From assembly GCA_964448045.1 (NCBI GenBank), contig CAYUVF010000027.1:1-50263 (forward strand): a DNA stretch of 50,263 nucleotides, read 5' to 3'. Below, piece by piece: positions 42,151 to 48,976 of the stretch. Each line of letters begins with the position of its first letter. Within the stretch, counting starts at the first letter, position 1. This DNA comes from CAYUVF01 sp964448045 (GTDB lineage: Bacteria > Bacteroidota > Rhodothermia > Rhodothermales > Salinibacteraceae). The notes under the pieces were generated by a model. The model was not told where the DNA came from. It was given only the letters and a program-made list of their open reading frames with translations, and ran no database searches. A program made the position numbers and the translations under genes.

Positions 42151-44010
42151 TTACACGATGCGGTCGGGGTCGGGCTCAATGACGGGGCCCTCGTAGCCGA
42201 ATACCGTCTGCAGGATCTTGGTGAACGTCGTCGACTGTTTCTGCGCGTACCACTGATCGGCGGCGCGGCGGGCGGCGAGGCCATAGCTCGGGTAGGGGTG
42301 AATCGTGTCCGACAGGTGGTGCAGCGTGACGCCGTTTTTCATTGCCACGGCGTACTCGCTGATGAGCTCTCCGGCATGCGCGCCCAAGACGCTCGCGCCC
42401 AGGATCTTGCCGTTCCAGCGTTTGGCGAACACCTTGATCAGTCCCGTCGTTTCGCCATCCGTTACAGCGCGGTCGACCTTCGTGTAGGGGAAGCGGTACG
42501 TCTCGAAATTAACGCCCTGCTCCGTCAGTTCGGCCTCGGTGGCGCCGACGTGGGCGAGCTCGGGATCGGTGAACGTGGCCCATGGCACATGCTCGGTGTC
42601 GATTTTTTGCGGTAGCTTGACAATGGCGTTCGTGACGGCCGTCTTCGCCATGTGCTCGCTCATGTGGGTGAACTGGTAGCGGCCGGTGACGTCGCCCACG
42701 GCGTAGATGTGGGATTTATTCGTACGGCAGCGGTCGTTCACGGTGATGCCTTGTTTCGTGTAGTCGATGCCGGCGGCGTCGAGGCCCAGCCCGTCGAGGT
42801 TGGGGCGGCGGCCCGTCGCCATGAGCAGCGCATCGGCCTCCGTCTGCTTTGTGGTGCCGTCTTCTGTCTCGGCGTCGACGACGATCGTGCCGTCCTCCCT
42901 TTGGCTCATGCCTGTTACGCGCGCACCGCACCGGTACTGGATCCCTTCGTCGACGAGTTTGGCTTGCAGCATCCGCGCGAGCTCCTCGTTGTCCTTGTGG
43001 AGGATGCGGTCCTGCGTCTCGAAGACGGTAACCTGCGTGCCGAGGCGCTGGAAGGCCTGCGCCATCTCCGTCCCGATCGGTCCGCCGCCCACGATGGCCA
43101 GCCGGTCGGGCTGCGTCTCCAGCTCGAAGAGCGTTTCGTTCGTCAGGTACGGTACGTCGTCGAGCCCATCGATGGGCGGGACGAAGGCGCTTGCGCCGGC
43201 AGCAATGACGAAGTAGCGGCCCGTGATGCGCGCGGTACGGCCGTCGTCGCCGGTGATCTCGATGGTCGTGTCGTCGATGAAGCGGGCGTGGCCGTGGCGC
43301 ACGTCGATGCCCATCTCCTCGAAGTTGCGCGGGTGGTCGTCCTCCTCGTAGATCTCATCCCGCAGGGTGCGGACGCGCTCCATCACCCGCTGAAAGTCGA
43401 CCTGATCCAGCGTCGCGTCGATGCCGTAGTCGCCAGCCTTCTGGACGTCGTGGGCGATCTTGGCGCTCTTGAGCAGCGCCTTGCTCGGCACGCAGCCGTG
43501 CCACGTGCAGTCACCGCCGAGGCGGTCGCGCTCCACCATCAGCGTCTTGGCGCCGAAGTTGGTACCCACGCCGGCCGCCGTGAGCCCGCCTGCGCCACCG
43601 CCGATCACGACGAGGTCGTAGTCGCCGTCACTGCCAGCGGATGGAACGCCGTTGGGCGGAGTGGACTGCGCGTCAGGCGTGGTGTTCGATTTGTCTTTCA
43701 CTTGTTTGACGGTTGTAAATGTGCTGTATCCGATGAGACCGGCAACGACGCCATACACCCAGATCGGCAGATTTTCGCCGGCAATGAACAGATAGATGTA
43801 GGCCGAGAGCACGCAGAGCGAGGTCGCCATCACCGGGAGAAAGATAGCCTTTCCGCGTCGAAGATTGCGAACGAGCCAGGCGACGGAGAGCCAGAAGAAT
43901 GGAATGGCGCCCACGGAGATGCTGCCAAAAATGATGGGATTGACGCCATATTGCTCACCGAGGCCCATAAACCAATCGGAGAGGGCCGTCCAGAGTCCAT
44001 CGAGAAGCAT
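42151..44010 (-). CDS. Membrane-anchored disulfide oxidoreductase (MerA/Lpd-like)
   Basis: A 619-residue fusion. Residues about 22-105 hold three membrane helices (PIIFGSISVGAIPFFWLSVAW, KAIFLPVMATSLCVLSAYIYL, IWVYGVVAGLIGYSTF). After a polar linker, a class I pyridine nucleotide-disulfide oxidoreductase runs from 131 (DLVVIGGGAGGLTAAGVG) with redox Cys168 and Cys173 in GGDCTWHGCVPSK, the NAD(P) fold LAIVGGGPIGTEMA, and a C-terminal dimer domain containing HPYPSYG. No heavy-metal domain is present, so mercuric reduction is not implied. The substrate is unknown; the sigma-factor operon suggests a stress role. Confidence 0.9.
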   Translation of the reverse strand: MLLDGLWTALSDWFMGLGEQYGVNPIIFGSISVGAIPFFWLSVAWLVRNLRRGKAIFLPVMATSLCVLSAYIYLFIAGENLPIWVYGVVAGLIGYSTFTTVKQVKDKSNTTPDAQSTPPNGVPSAGSDGDYDLVVIGGGAGGLTAAGVGTNFGAKTLMVERDRLGGDCTWHGCVPSKALLKSAKIAHDVQKAGDYGIDATLDQVDFQRVMERVRTLRDEIYEEDDHPRNFEEMGIDVRHGHARFIDDTTIEITGDDGRTARITGRYFVIAAGASAFVPPIDGLDDVPYLTNETLFELETQPDRLAIVGGGPIGTEMAQAFQRLGTQVTVFETQDRILHKDNEELARMLQAKLVDEGIQYRCGARVTGMSQREDGTIVVDAETEDGTTKQTEADALLMATGRRPNLDGLGLDAAGIDYTKQGITVNDRCRTNKSHIYAVGDVTGRYQFTHMSEHMAKTAVTNAIVKLPQKIDTEHVPWATFTDPELAHVGATEAELTEQGVNFETYRFPYTKVDRAVTDGETTGLIKVFAKRWNGKILGASVLGAHAGELISEYAVAMKNGVTLHHLSDTIHPYPSYGLAARRAADQWYAQKQSTTFTKILQTVFGYEGPVIEPDPDRIV

Positions 44011-44055
44011 GTCGGTGCACGCGGTTGGTGTTAAAAAGGGGGCGAGGCGTGACGA

Positions 44056-44322
44056 TCAGGCGCAGAGCGAGACGACCGAGGCGTTGGCGTTGAGTTGGGC
44101 GTCGGCGTCGTCGAGCAGTGCGGCGAAGCTGCAAGCGTCCAGGATGAGGAGGCGATCGCGACCATCCCCCGTGTGAAGCAGGATGGGATCGGAGGCGTTC
44201 TCGCGCAGGAAGCGAAGGACCTGGTGGCGGGTGAGGTTCAGGCTGCGCGCAAATTGCTGGACAGTGCCCAGTACCTCGCCGTCTTCAGTCACGCTGATTT
44301 GGCGGGGAGCAGGAGTCATCAT
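44056..44322 (-). CDS. Small protein with helix-turn-helix-like segment
   Basis: An 88-residue protein of unknown family (start at the first of two adjacent ATGs). Residues about 19-41 (GTVQQFARSLNLTRHQVLRFLRE) look like a helix-turn-helix or excisionase-like element, and the C-terminal third (LLILDACSFAALLDDADAQL) is hydrophobic and helical with two Cys overall. It lies between the ECF sigma factor gene (84 bases upstream) and the oxidoreductase gene (45 bases downstream), the place where an anti-sigma factor would often sit, but it has no membrane helix or zinc-binding motif of known anti-sigma families. Confidence 0.65.
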   Translation of the reverse strand: MMTPAPRQISVTEDGEVLGTVQQFARSLNLTRHQVLRFLRENASDPILLHTGDGRDRLLILDACSFAALLDDADAQLNANASVVSLCA

Positions 44323-44406
44323 ATTGAGAAACCAAGAGGGTGAACAGAGTGCGACGGTGTTGCTTGGAGGCGTCGCCCGGGGGCGATGTTACGAGGAGGT
44401 GCAGCA

Positions 44407-45030
44407 TCAGGCTGCGGCGCGGTAAGCAGTGTCGAAGCGGGGTTGGAGCGTCTCGCGCAGGGCGTTACGTGCTCGATGCAGCCGAACTCGCACGTTGACC
44501 CGGCTGAGGCCCAACTTCTCGGCGACTTCGCGGGTCGAGAGCTCATTGAGATCGCGCAGGTGAATGATCTGGCGATAGGATTCTGGCAGCTCGTCCATTG
44601 CGTCGTTCAGCAGGCGCATCTCCTGATTGCGCACCGTATCTTCGGCGGGGGAGGATGAGCGGGGCTCGGCAGGGGCCGAGTCATCGGAAGCCGCGTGCAC
44701 GCGCTCCAGCTTTTCGCCGCTCAGGTAGCTGTGGCGCTTCGTCTTCCGAAGGCGCGTCAGCGCGACGTTCTTGGCGATGCTGTAGAGCCAGGTCGTGATC
44801 TTGGAGTCACCGCGAAACGAAGGCAGGCTGCGGATGGCCTGCAAGAAGGTTTCCTGGATCAGGTCCTCCGTCGTGTCGGCATCGTCGGAGTAGCGGTAGA
44901 GCACGCTGCGGATGAAGCCGCGCTGGCTGTAAATCCAACGCTCGATGGCATTGGGGTCGCGGTCGCGGAGGGCCTGGAGCTCAGCGTCGCTTGGTCGAGA
45001 TGTCTCGGGTGGGGCAGCAGTCGTCGGCAT
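44407..45030 (-). CDS. ECF-type RNA polymerase sigma factor
   Basis: A 207-residue sigma-70 family factor with regions 2 and 4 only. Region 2 includes AIERWIYSQRGFIRSVLYRY, DTTEDLIQETFLQAI and FRGDSKITTWLYSIAKNVA (each a core-binding or -10 recognition segment). A Ser/Pro/Ala-rich linker (about 115-142) separates region 4, with LPESYRQIIHLRDLNELS and the helix-turn-helix STREVAEKLGLSRVNVRVRLHRAR. ATG 45030 (MPTTAAPP) is chosen; codons upstream are Arg/His-rich and unlikely. It is the first gene of a minus-strand unit and has a long divergent control region. Confidence 0.93.
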   Translation of the reverse strand: MPTTAAPPETSRPSDAELQALRDRDPNAIERWIYSQRGFIRSVLYRYSDDADTTEDLIQETFLQAIRSLPSFRGDSKITTWLYSIAKNVALTRLRKTKRHSYLSGEKLERVHAASDDSAPAEPRSSSPAEDTVRNQEMRLLNDAMDELPESYRQIIHLRDLNELSTREVAEKLGLSRVNVRVRLHRARNALRETLQPRFDTAYRAAA

Positions 45031-45155
45031 GTCAGGTGGAGTGTAACCGTGAGGATGGTAGTGAACCCTGAGCCCTCGCACTCTTCGGTGCGACGAGCAC
45101 ACCCTTTAGGTATGGCAATTCCGTGCCGGACTGATCGGGACGACCCCATTGTTCT

Positions 45156-45218
45156 TATAAGTAAATGTTATTAATGAACTTATACTAAGTAAGGTCGAGA
45201 TCGGTCTATCATCGATCT
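45156..45218. promoter_or_regulatory. Cluster of dyads in AT-rich control region
   Basis: TATAAGT (45156-45162) and ACTTATA (45178-45184) form a 7-bp inverted repeat with a 15-base spacer. ACTTA (45178-45182) and TAAGT (45186-45190) form an overlapping, tighter dyad. AGATCG (45198-45203) and CGATCT (45213-45218) form a third. Overlapping half-sites of this kind often mark operators or promoter-proximal regulator sites. Confidence 0.45.
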
Positions 45219-45228
45219 GACTAATTTT

Positions 45229-45244
45229 TGTCGATATATCGACA
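45229..45244. promoter_or_regulatory. Perfect 16-bp palindrome, probable operator
   Basis: TGTCGATATATCGACA reads identically on both strands over all 16 bases. It lies 199 bases upstream of the sigma factor start and 331 bases upstream of the sensor start. Length and perfect symmetry suit a dimeric transcription factor. The cognate regulator is not identifiable from this window. Confidence 0.6.
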
Positions 45245-45574
45245 GTGTGTGGATATTTCGTCGCGGTGGTTCATGGCCGATAGGGACGGCGTCTCGTAGA
45301 AGCGGCTTCGTACAGAACAGGAACTGCGCTAAAAGTGAGCTCGCTGTAACGTTGGAAGCCGAGCGGAAACGGAGTGCATCAAGCTGCTTCGCTTCGAGCT
45401 GTATTGCGCAGTGAATCTCCCTTCGTTGCAACCACCGGTGTACCCTGTCGGATGACGAATTTTGGCGCCATAGTAGCCGCCTGTGATCGGCCTTCCGCCA
45501 ATTGGGATTCCACCGCCCGATTTCCTAACTTTTGGATCTGGAGCCCTCTCCCCACATCCGGATCTACCGCTGTC

Positions 45575-46231
45575 ATGTCTTCGCACCCTCAGCACGATCA
45601 TTCCTCGGCGATGTCCTCCTCTGCGGGGGCGTCCTCTTCGGTTGCCGTGCCCCTCGGGTTTGGTGGGGTGACGGCGACGGTGGGCGATCACATCGCGCAT
45701 TTTTACAAGGGCCGGGAGCAGCGCTTCAACGTGCTCGGACCCTACGTAGCGAAGGGGTTGCAAAACGACGATCGCTGCGCCGTCATCTGCAGCCCCGACG
45801 TGGCCGAGGCGCTCTGCGGATGGCTGGAGGATCACCACGTCGATGCCGAGGCGGCTCGGGCCGATGGGCAGCTCATCGTACACCCCGGCGCCGCTACCGA
45901 AGACGACATGCAGGCACTGGCGCAACGGATCGAAGCCGAAGCACGCGACGACGGCCATCCGTTCGTCCGATGGGCGGGCGATGGCCACTGGGCCCTGGCG
46001 GGCGAGATGTCGGTCTGCGAGATGCTGCGCTGGGAGGCCCTCTACGACCAGTGCTCGACCGACTGGGATATGCTCGCCCTCTGCCAGTTCGATCTCACGG
46101 TCTTCAGTGGCGACGTCATCATGGATGCCCTTCGCGCGCACCCCTTTTGTGTGATGGGCGACGTGGTGGTGCCTAATCCGTTTCACGAAGCGCCCGAGGC
46201 GCTGTTGGACGAACTAAGCCAGTGTGAGTAG
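45575..46231 (+). CDS. MEDS-domain sensor protein
   Basis: A 218-residue protein made almost entirely of a MEDS domain (the DcmR-type sensory domain found in methanogens and methylotrophs). Matching features are HIAHFYKGREQRFNVLGPYVAKGL near residue 38 (an F/Y-rich opening; quoted in part HIAHFYKGREQRF), a Cys-containing strand CAVICSP, and the end ALRAHPFCVMGDVVVPNP. The first 35 residues are Ser/His-rich and probably disordered; ATG 45608 is a possible alternative start. Its signal is unknown. It is 25 bases upstream of a histidine kinase gene, with which it should be co-transcribed. Confidence 0.85.
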   Translation: MSSHPQHDHSSAMSSSAGASSSVAVPLGFGGVTATVGDHIAHFYKGREQRFNVLGPYVAKGLQNDDRCAVICSPDVAEALCGWLEDHHVDAEAARADGQLIVHPGAATEDDMQALAQRIEAEARDDGHPFVRWAGDGHWALAGEMSVCEMLRWEALYDQCSTDWDMLALCQFDLTVFSGDVIMDALRAHPFCVMGDVVVPNPFHEAPEALLDELSQCE

Positions 46232-46256
46232 TGTCCTCTGATTCGATGGATGGAGC

Positions 46257-48419
46257 ATGATGCCTGACCCTGCAGATGCAACCAGGTCCCCGGCCGGCAC
46301 GCCGCCCATCTTGGGCTTCGGCGCTGCGCTCGCACATATCGACGACCAGCGCGAGGTTGCCCGCCTGCTGATGGAAGCCCTTCCCTCGGTTGTCCCGGCG
46401 CATCTGCGCGCCGTCGTATTGATGGACGACGGTTCGGTCGTGGGACGCCTCGGCACCGCCGAGTTCGACGCCGATCTTCGCGAGCGGCTCCGCACCCGTG
46501 TTTGCGAGGCCTCGGGCGTGATTCCGGCGCATCACCCGTGGGACGTCACGCCCGAGGCGTGGCCCGCACTGGCCGAGGCGGGGCTCCGGCGCGTCGACCA
46601 AGTGCGTATCGGGACCGTGGAGCGGCACTTCGGCGTCATGTTCGCGGCGCCGCATGGCGATGCCCAGTACGCCCCGGCAGACGTCGCCTCGCTGCAGCTT
46701 TTGGCTGCCCAGGCCGCGCTGGCGCTGCACCGCATCCAGGCCGACGAAGAGCGAGCGGCCAAGGCGCGGGCGCTGAAGGAGCGGGAGGAGCGCTATCGCC
46801 ATTTAGCCGAAGCCGTTTTCGAGGGCGTCGTCCTCACCGACGAGGGGACCATTATCGATCTCAACCAGCAGTTTGCCGAGATGATGGGCTACTCGCGCGA
46901 GGCGCTCATCGATACCGACGTACTCCAGTTCGTTGTGCCCGAGGAGCGCGGCCAGGCGGCCGAGTACATCCAATCCGGTTACGAAAATACGTACGAGAGC
47001 GTGTGCGTCCGGAAAGACGGCACCACCTTTCCCGTGGAAGTGCGCGGACGCATGATGGCGCATCGGGGCCGATCGGTGCGCGTCACTGCCGTGCGCGACA
47101 TCACCCGGCAGAAGCAGACCCAGCGCGCACTGCGTCGCACGCGCGACCGGCTGGAGGAGCGCGTGGAGGAGCGGACGGCTGAATTGGCCGAGGCCAACGA
47201 GACGCTCCGTGTGCAAGCGAAGCGGCTGGAGATCCTGCAGGACATCGACCGCGCGATTCTGGCAGCCCAATCGCCGCAGGAGATTGCCGGGGCCGTGCTG
47301 CAGCGCATCCCGCAGCTGATGCCGTGCACCCGCGCCAGCGTCGCCCTGTTCGACTGGGAGGCCGATGCAGGCGAGGTGCTGGCGATGTATCAGGAAGGGG
47401 AGTCGCAGCTCGATCAGGGCGTGACCGTGCCGATCTCGGAGTTTCGGGTCACGGAGCGCCTGCAGGCTGGTAAAGCTGAGGTCGTCAACGACATTGAGGC
47501 CGTTCGCCAGACCGAGATCATCCAAGAAATTGCCCGGCAGGGCGTGCGCTCGTACATGAGCCTGCCCATGTTCATCGAAGACGAGTTGATCGGGCTCGTC
47601 AACATGGGCGCGACGCAGAAGCGGGCGTATACGCCCGAGCACCAAGAGAACGCCCGCGAGGTGGCCGATCAGCTGGCCGTTTCGATTCGCCAGGCCCGGC
47701 TGATGGAGCAGGTGCGCCAGCAGCGCGAGGAGCTGGAGGAGCGGGTGCAGGAGCGCACGGCCGAGTTGGAAGCCTTTACGTACTCGGTGTCGCACGACCT
47801 GCGCTCGCCGCTGCGGGCGATCGATGGCTTTACGCGGATGCTTCGCGAGCAGTACAGCGACGACCTTGACGCCGAGGGGCAGCGCCTGCTCAACATCGTC
47901 TGCAGCAGTACAAAAAAGATGGGCCAGCTGATCGACGGGCTGCTCACGCTCTCGCGCATCGGGCGGCGGGAGATGCGGCACACGCCCATCGACATGGAAT
48001 CGCTCGCTCGCGACGTCGCCGAGGAGCTGATGCGGGCCGACGACCCCGGCGACGTAACGCTTACGGTGGAGGCGCTACCGAGAGCCGAGGGCGACCGGTC
48101 GATGCTCCGCCAGGTGCTGACCAACCTGCTCTCAAATGCCCTGAAGTTCACGCAGCAGGAAGAAGACCCTCGCATTACCGTGGGAGCTCGCGACGACGAT
48201 GGCCGAACCGTCTACTTCGTCCGCGATAACGGGGCCGGATTCGACATGGAATATGCCGATAAGCTGTTTGGCGTTTTCCAGCGATTGCACGAAGAAGACG
48301 AGTTCGAAGGAACGGGTGTAGGCCTCGCCATCGTGGAGCGCATCATCCGGCGACACGGCGGCGAAGTGTGGGCCGAGGGCGCCGAAGGCGAGGGCGCAAC
48401 TTTTTTCTTTACGTTGTAA
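46257..48419 (+). CDS. GAF-PAS-GAF sensor histidine kinase
   Basis: A 720-residue cytoplasmic kinase with no membrane helix. Order: GAF-like domain (about 20-160), PAS (about 178-285, RYRHLAEAVFEGVVLTDEG to VRDITRQKQ), coiled coil (285-325), second GAF (about 328-475), coiled coil, HisKA with His513 in YSVSHDLRSPLRAIDGF, and HATPase with LTNLLSNALKFT, DNGAGFD and GTGVGLAIVERI. The DLRSPLRAIDGF form is typical of phytochrome-type kinases paired with Rcp1-like regulators, but no bilin-binding Cys in the GAF domains is evident. The partner regulator is encoded 19 bases downstream. Confidence 0.93.
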   Translation: MMPDPADATRSPAGTPPILGFGAALAHIDDQREVARLLMEALPSVVPAHLRAVVLMDDGSVVGRLGTAEFDADLRERLRTRVCEASGVIPAHHPWDVTPEAWPALAEAGLRRVDQVRIGTVERHFGVMFAAPHGDAQYAPADVASLQLLAAQAALALHRIQADEERAAKARALKEREERYRHLAEAVFEGVVLTDEGTIIDLNQQFAEMMGYSREALIDTDVLQFVVPEERGQAAEYIQSGYENTYESVCVRKDGTTFPVEVRGRMMAHRGRSVRVTAVRDITRQKQTQRALRRTRDRLEERVEERTAELAEANETLRVQAKRLEILQDIDRAILAAQSPQEIAGAVLQRIPQLMPCTRASVALFDWEADAGEVLAMYQEGESQLDQGVTVPISEFRVTERLQAGKAEVVNDIEAVRQTEIIQEIARQGVRSYMSLPMFIEDELIGLVNMGATQKRAYTPEHQENAREVADQLAVSIRQARLMEQVRQQREELEERVQERTAELEAFTYSVSHDLRSPLRAIDGFTRMLREQYSDDLDAEGQRLLNIVCSSTKKMGQLIDGLLTLSRIGRREMRHTPIDMESLARDVAEELMRADDPGDVTLTVEALPRAEGDRSMLRQVLTNLLSNALKFTQQEEDPRITVGARDDDGRTVYFVRDNGAGFDMEYADKLFGVFQRLHEEDEFEGTGVGLAIVERIIRRHGGEVWAEGAEGEGATFFFTL

Positions 48420-48438
48420 CCATGCGAAGCACAACCGA

Positions 48439-48891
48439 ATGCAGCCCGGAATGACCGCAGAGCCGGTAGACGTATTGCTGGTAGAGGATCAGGCCCACGA
48501 TGCCGAGCTGGCGCTCCGGGCCTTCAATCAACTCAACCTCGGGAAGAGCGTCTCCGTCGTGCGTGATGGCGCGGCGGCGCTCGACTTTATCTTCGGGCGG
48601 GGCAACTATGCCGACCGCTCGGTTGAGGACCTGCCCAGGCTCATCCTGCTCGATCTCAAGCTGCCCAAAGTCAGCGGCCTCGAAGTGCTCAGCACCCTCA
48701 AATCAGACGAGCGCACGCGCCACATTCCCGTCATCGCCCTGACATCGTCGCGGGAGGGGTGCGACGTGACCGAGTGTTATGACCTCGGTGTCAACAGCTA
48801 CGTCGTGAAGCCGGTCGATTTCGAGGCATTCACCGACGCGATCCAGGAAATCGCTACGTACTGGCTGACGGTCAACGAGGAGCCCTGCTGA
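48439..48891 (+). CDS. Single-domain response regulator (Rcp1-like)
   Basis: A 150-residue receiver domain with no output domain. The phospho-acceptor is Asp72 in LILLDLKLPKVSG, the acidic pocket is EDQ (16-18), the switch Thr/Ser is in VIALTSSRE, and Lys124 lies in SYVVKPVDF. The extra loop FGRGNYADRSVEDLPR before the acceptor strand is characteristic of Rcp1-type regulators of phytochrome-like kinases. ATG 48439 or 48451 may start it. It should receive phosphate from the kinase just upstream. Confidence 0.93.
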   Translation: MQPGMTAEPVDVLLVEDQAHDAELALRAFNQLNLGKSVSVVRDGAAALDFIFGRGNYADRSVEDLPRLILLDLKLPKVSGLEVLSTLKSDERTRHIPVIALTSSREGCDVTECYDLGVNSYVVKPVDFEAFTDAIQEIATYWLTVNEEPC

Positions 48892-48976
48892 AGCGCGCGG
48901 CGCAGAACCATCGGGCTGCTTAGCGGTGCCATCGTTGGATGTCCCGCTGTCCATTCACCATCGTACCGCGTTGGTT

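Larger units (their letters stand above)
45031..45574. other. 544-bp divergent control region without genes
   Basis: This gap separates the minus-strand sigma factor gene from the plus-strand MEDS-sensor gene. Its middle (about 45150-45260) is AT-rich, unlike the rest of the window, and holds several dyads. The two flanks are of ordinary composition. Short open frames inside it have no coding character that I can defend. It should contain both divergent promoters; a TAACTTTTGG word at 45526-45535, 40 bases before the sensor start, faintly resembles a Bacteroidota -7 element. Confidence 0.7.

Noticed and set aside
42151..44010. Mercuric reductase annotation
   Set aside because: The CxxxxC redox site is shared by many class I disulfide reductases. 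There is no N-terminal metal-binding domain, no C-terminal vicinal Cys pair and no mer genes nearby.
42652..44034. 460-codon plus-strand frame opposite the oxidoreductase
   Set aside because: Shadow frame; the minus-strand gene has complete redox and nucleotide-binding motifs.
45180..45431. Possible 83-codon minus-strand gene in the control region
   Set aside because: Its translation has no family features, it crosses the palindrome and AT-rich core, and it has no ribosome-binding site or neighbour logic.
46803..47981. 392-codon minus-strand frame opposite the histidine kinase
   Set aside because: Shadow of kinase coding sequence; Leu/His/Arg-rich with no recognisable motif.
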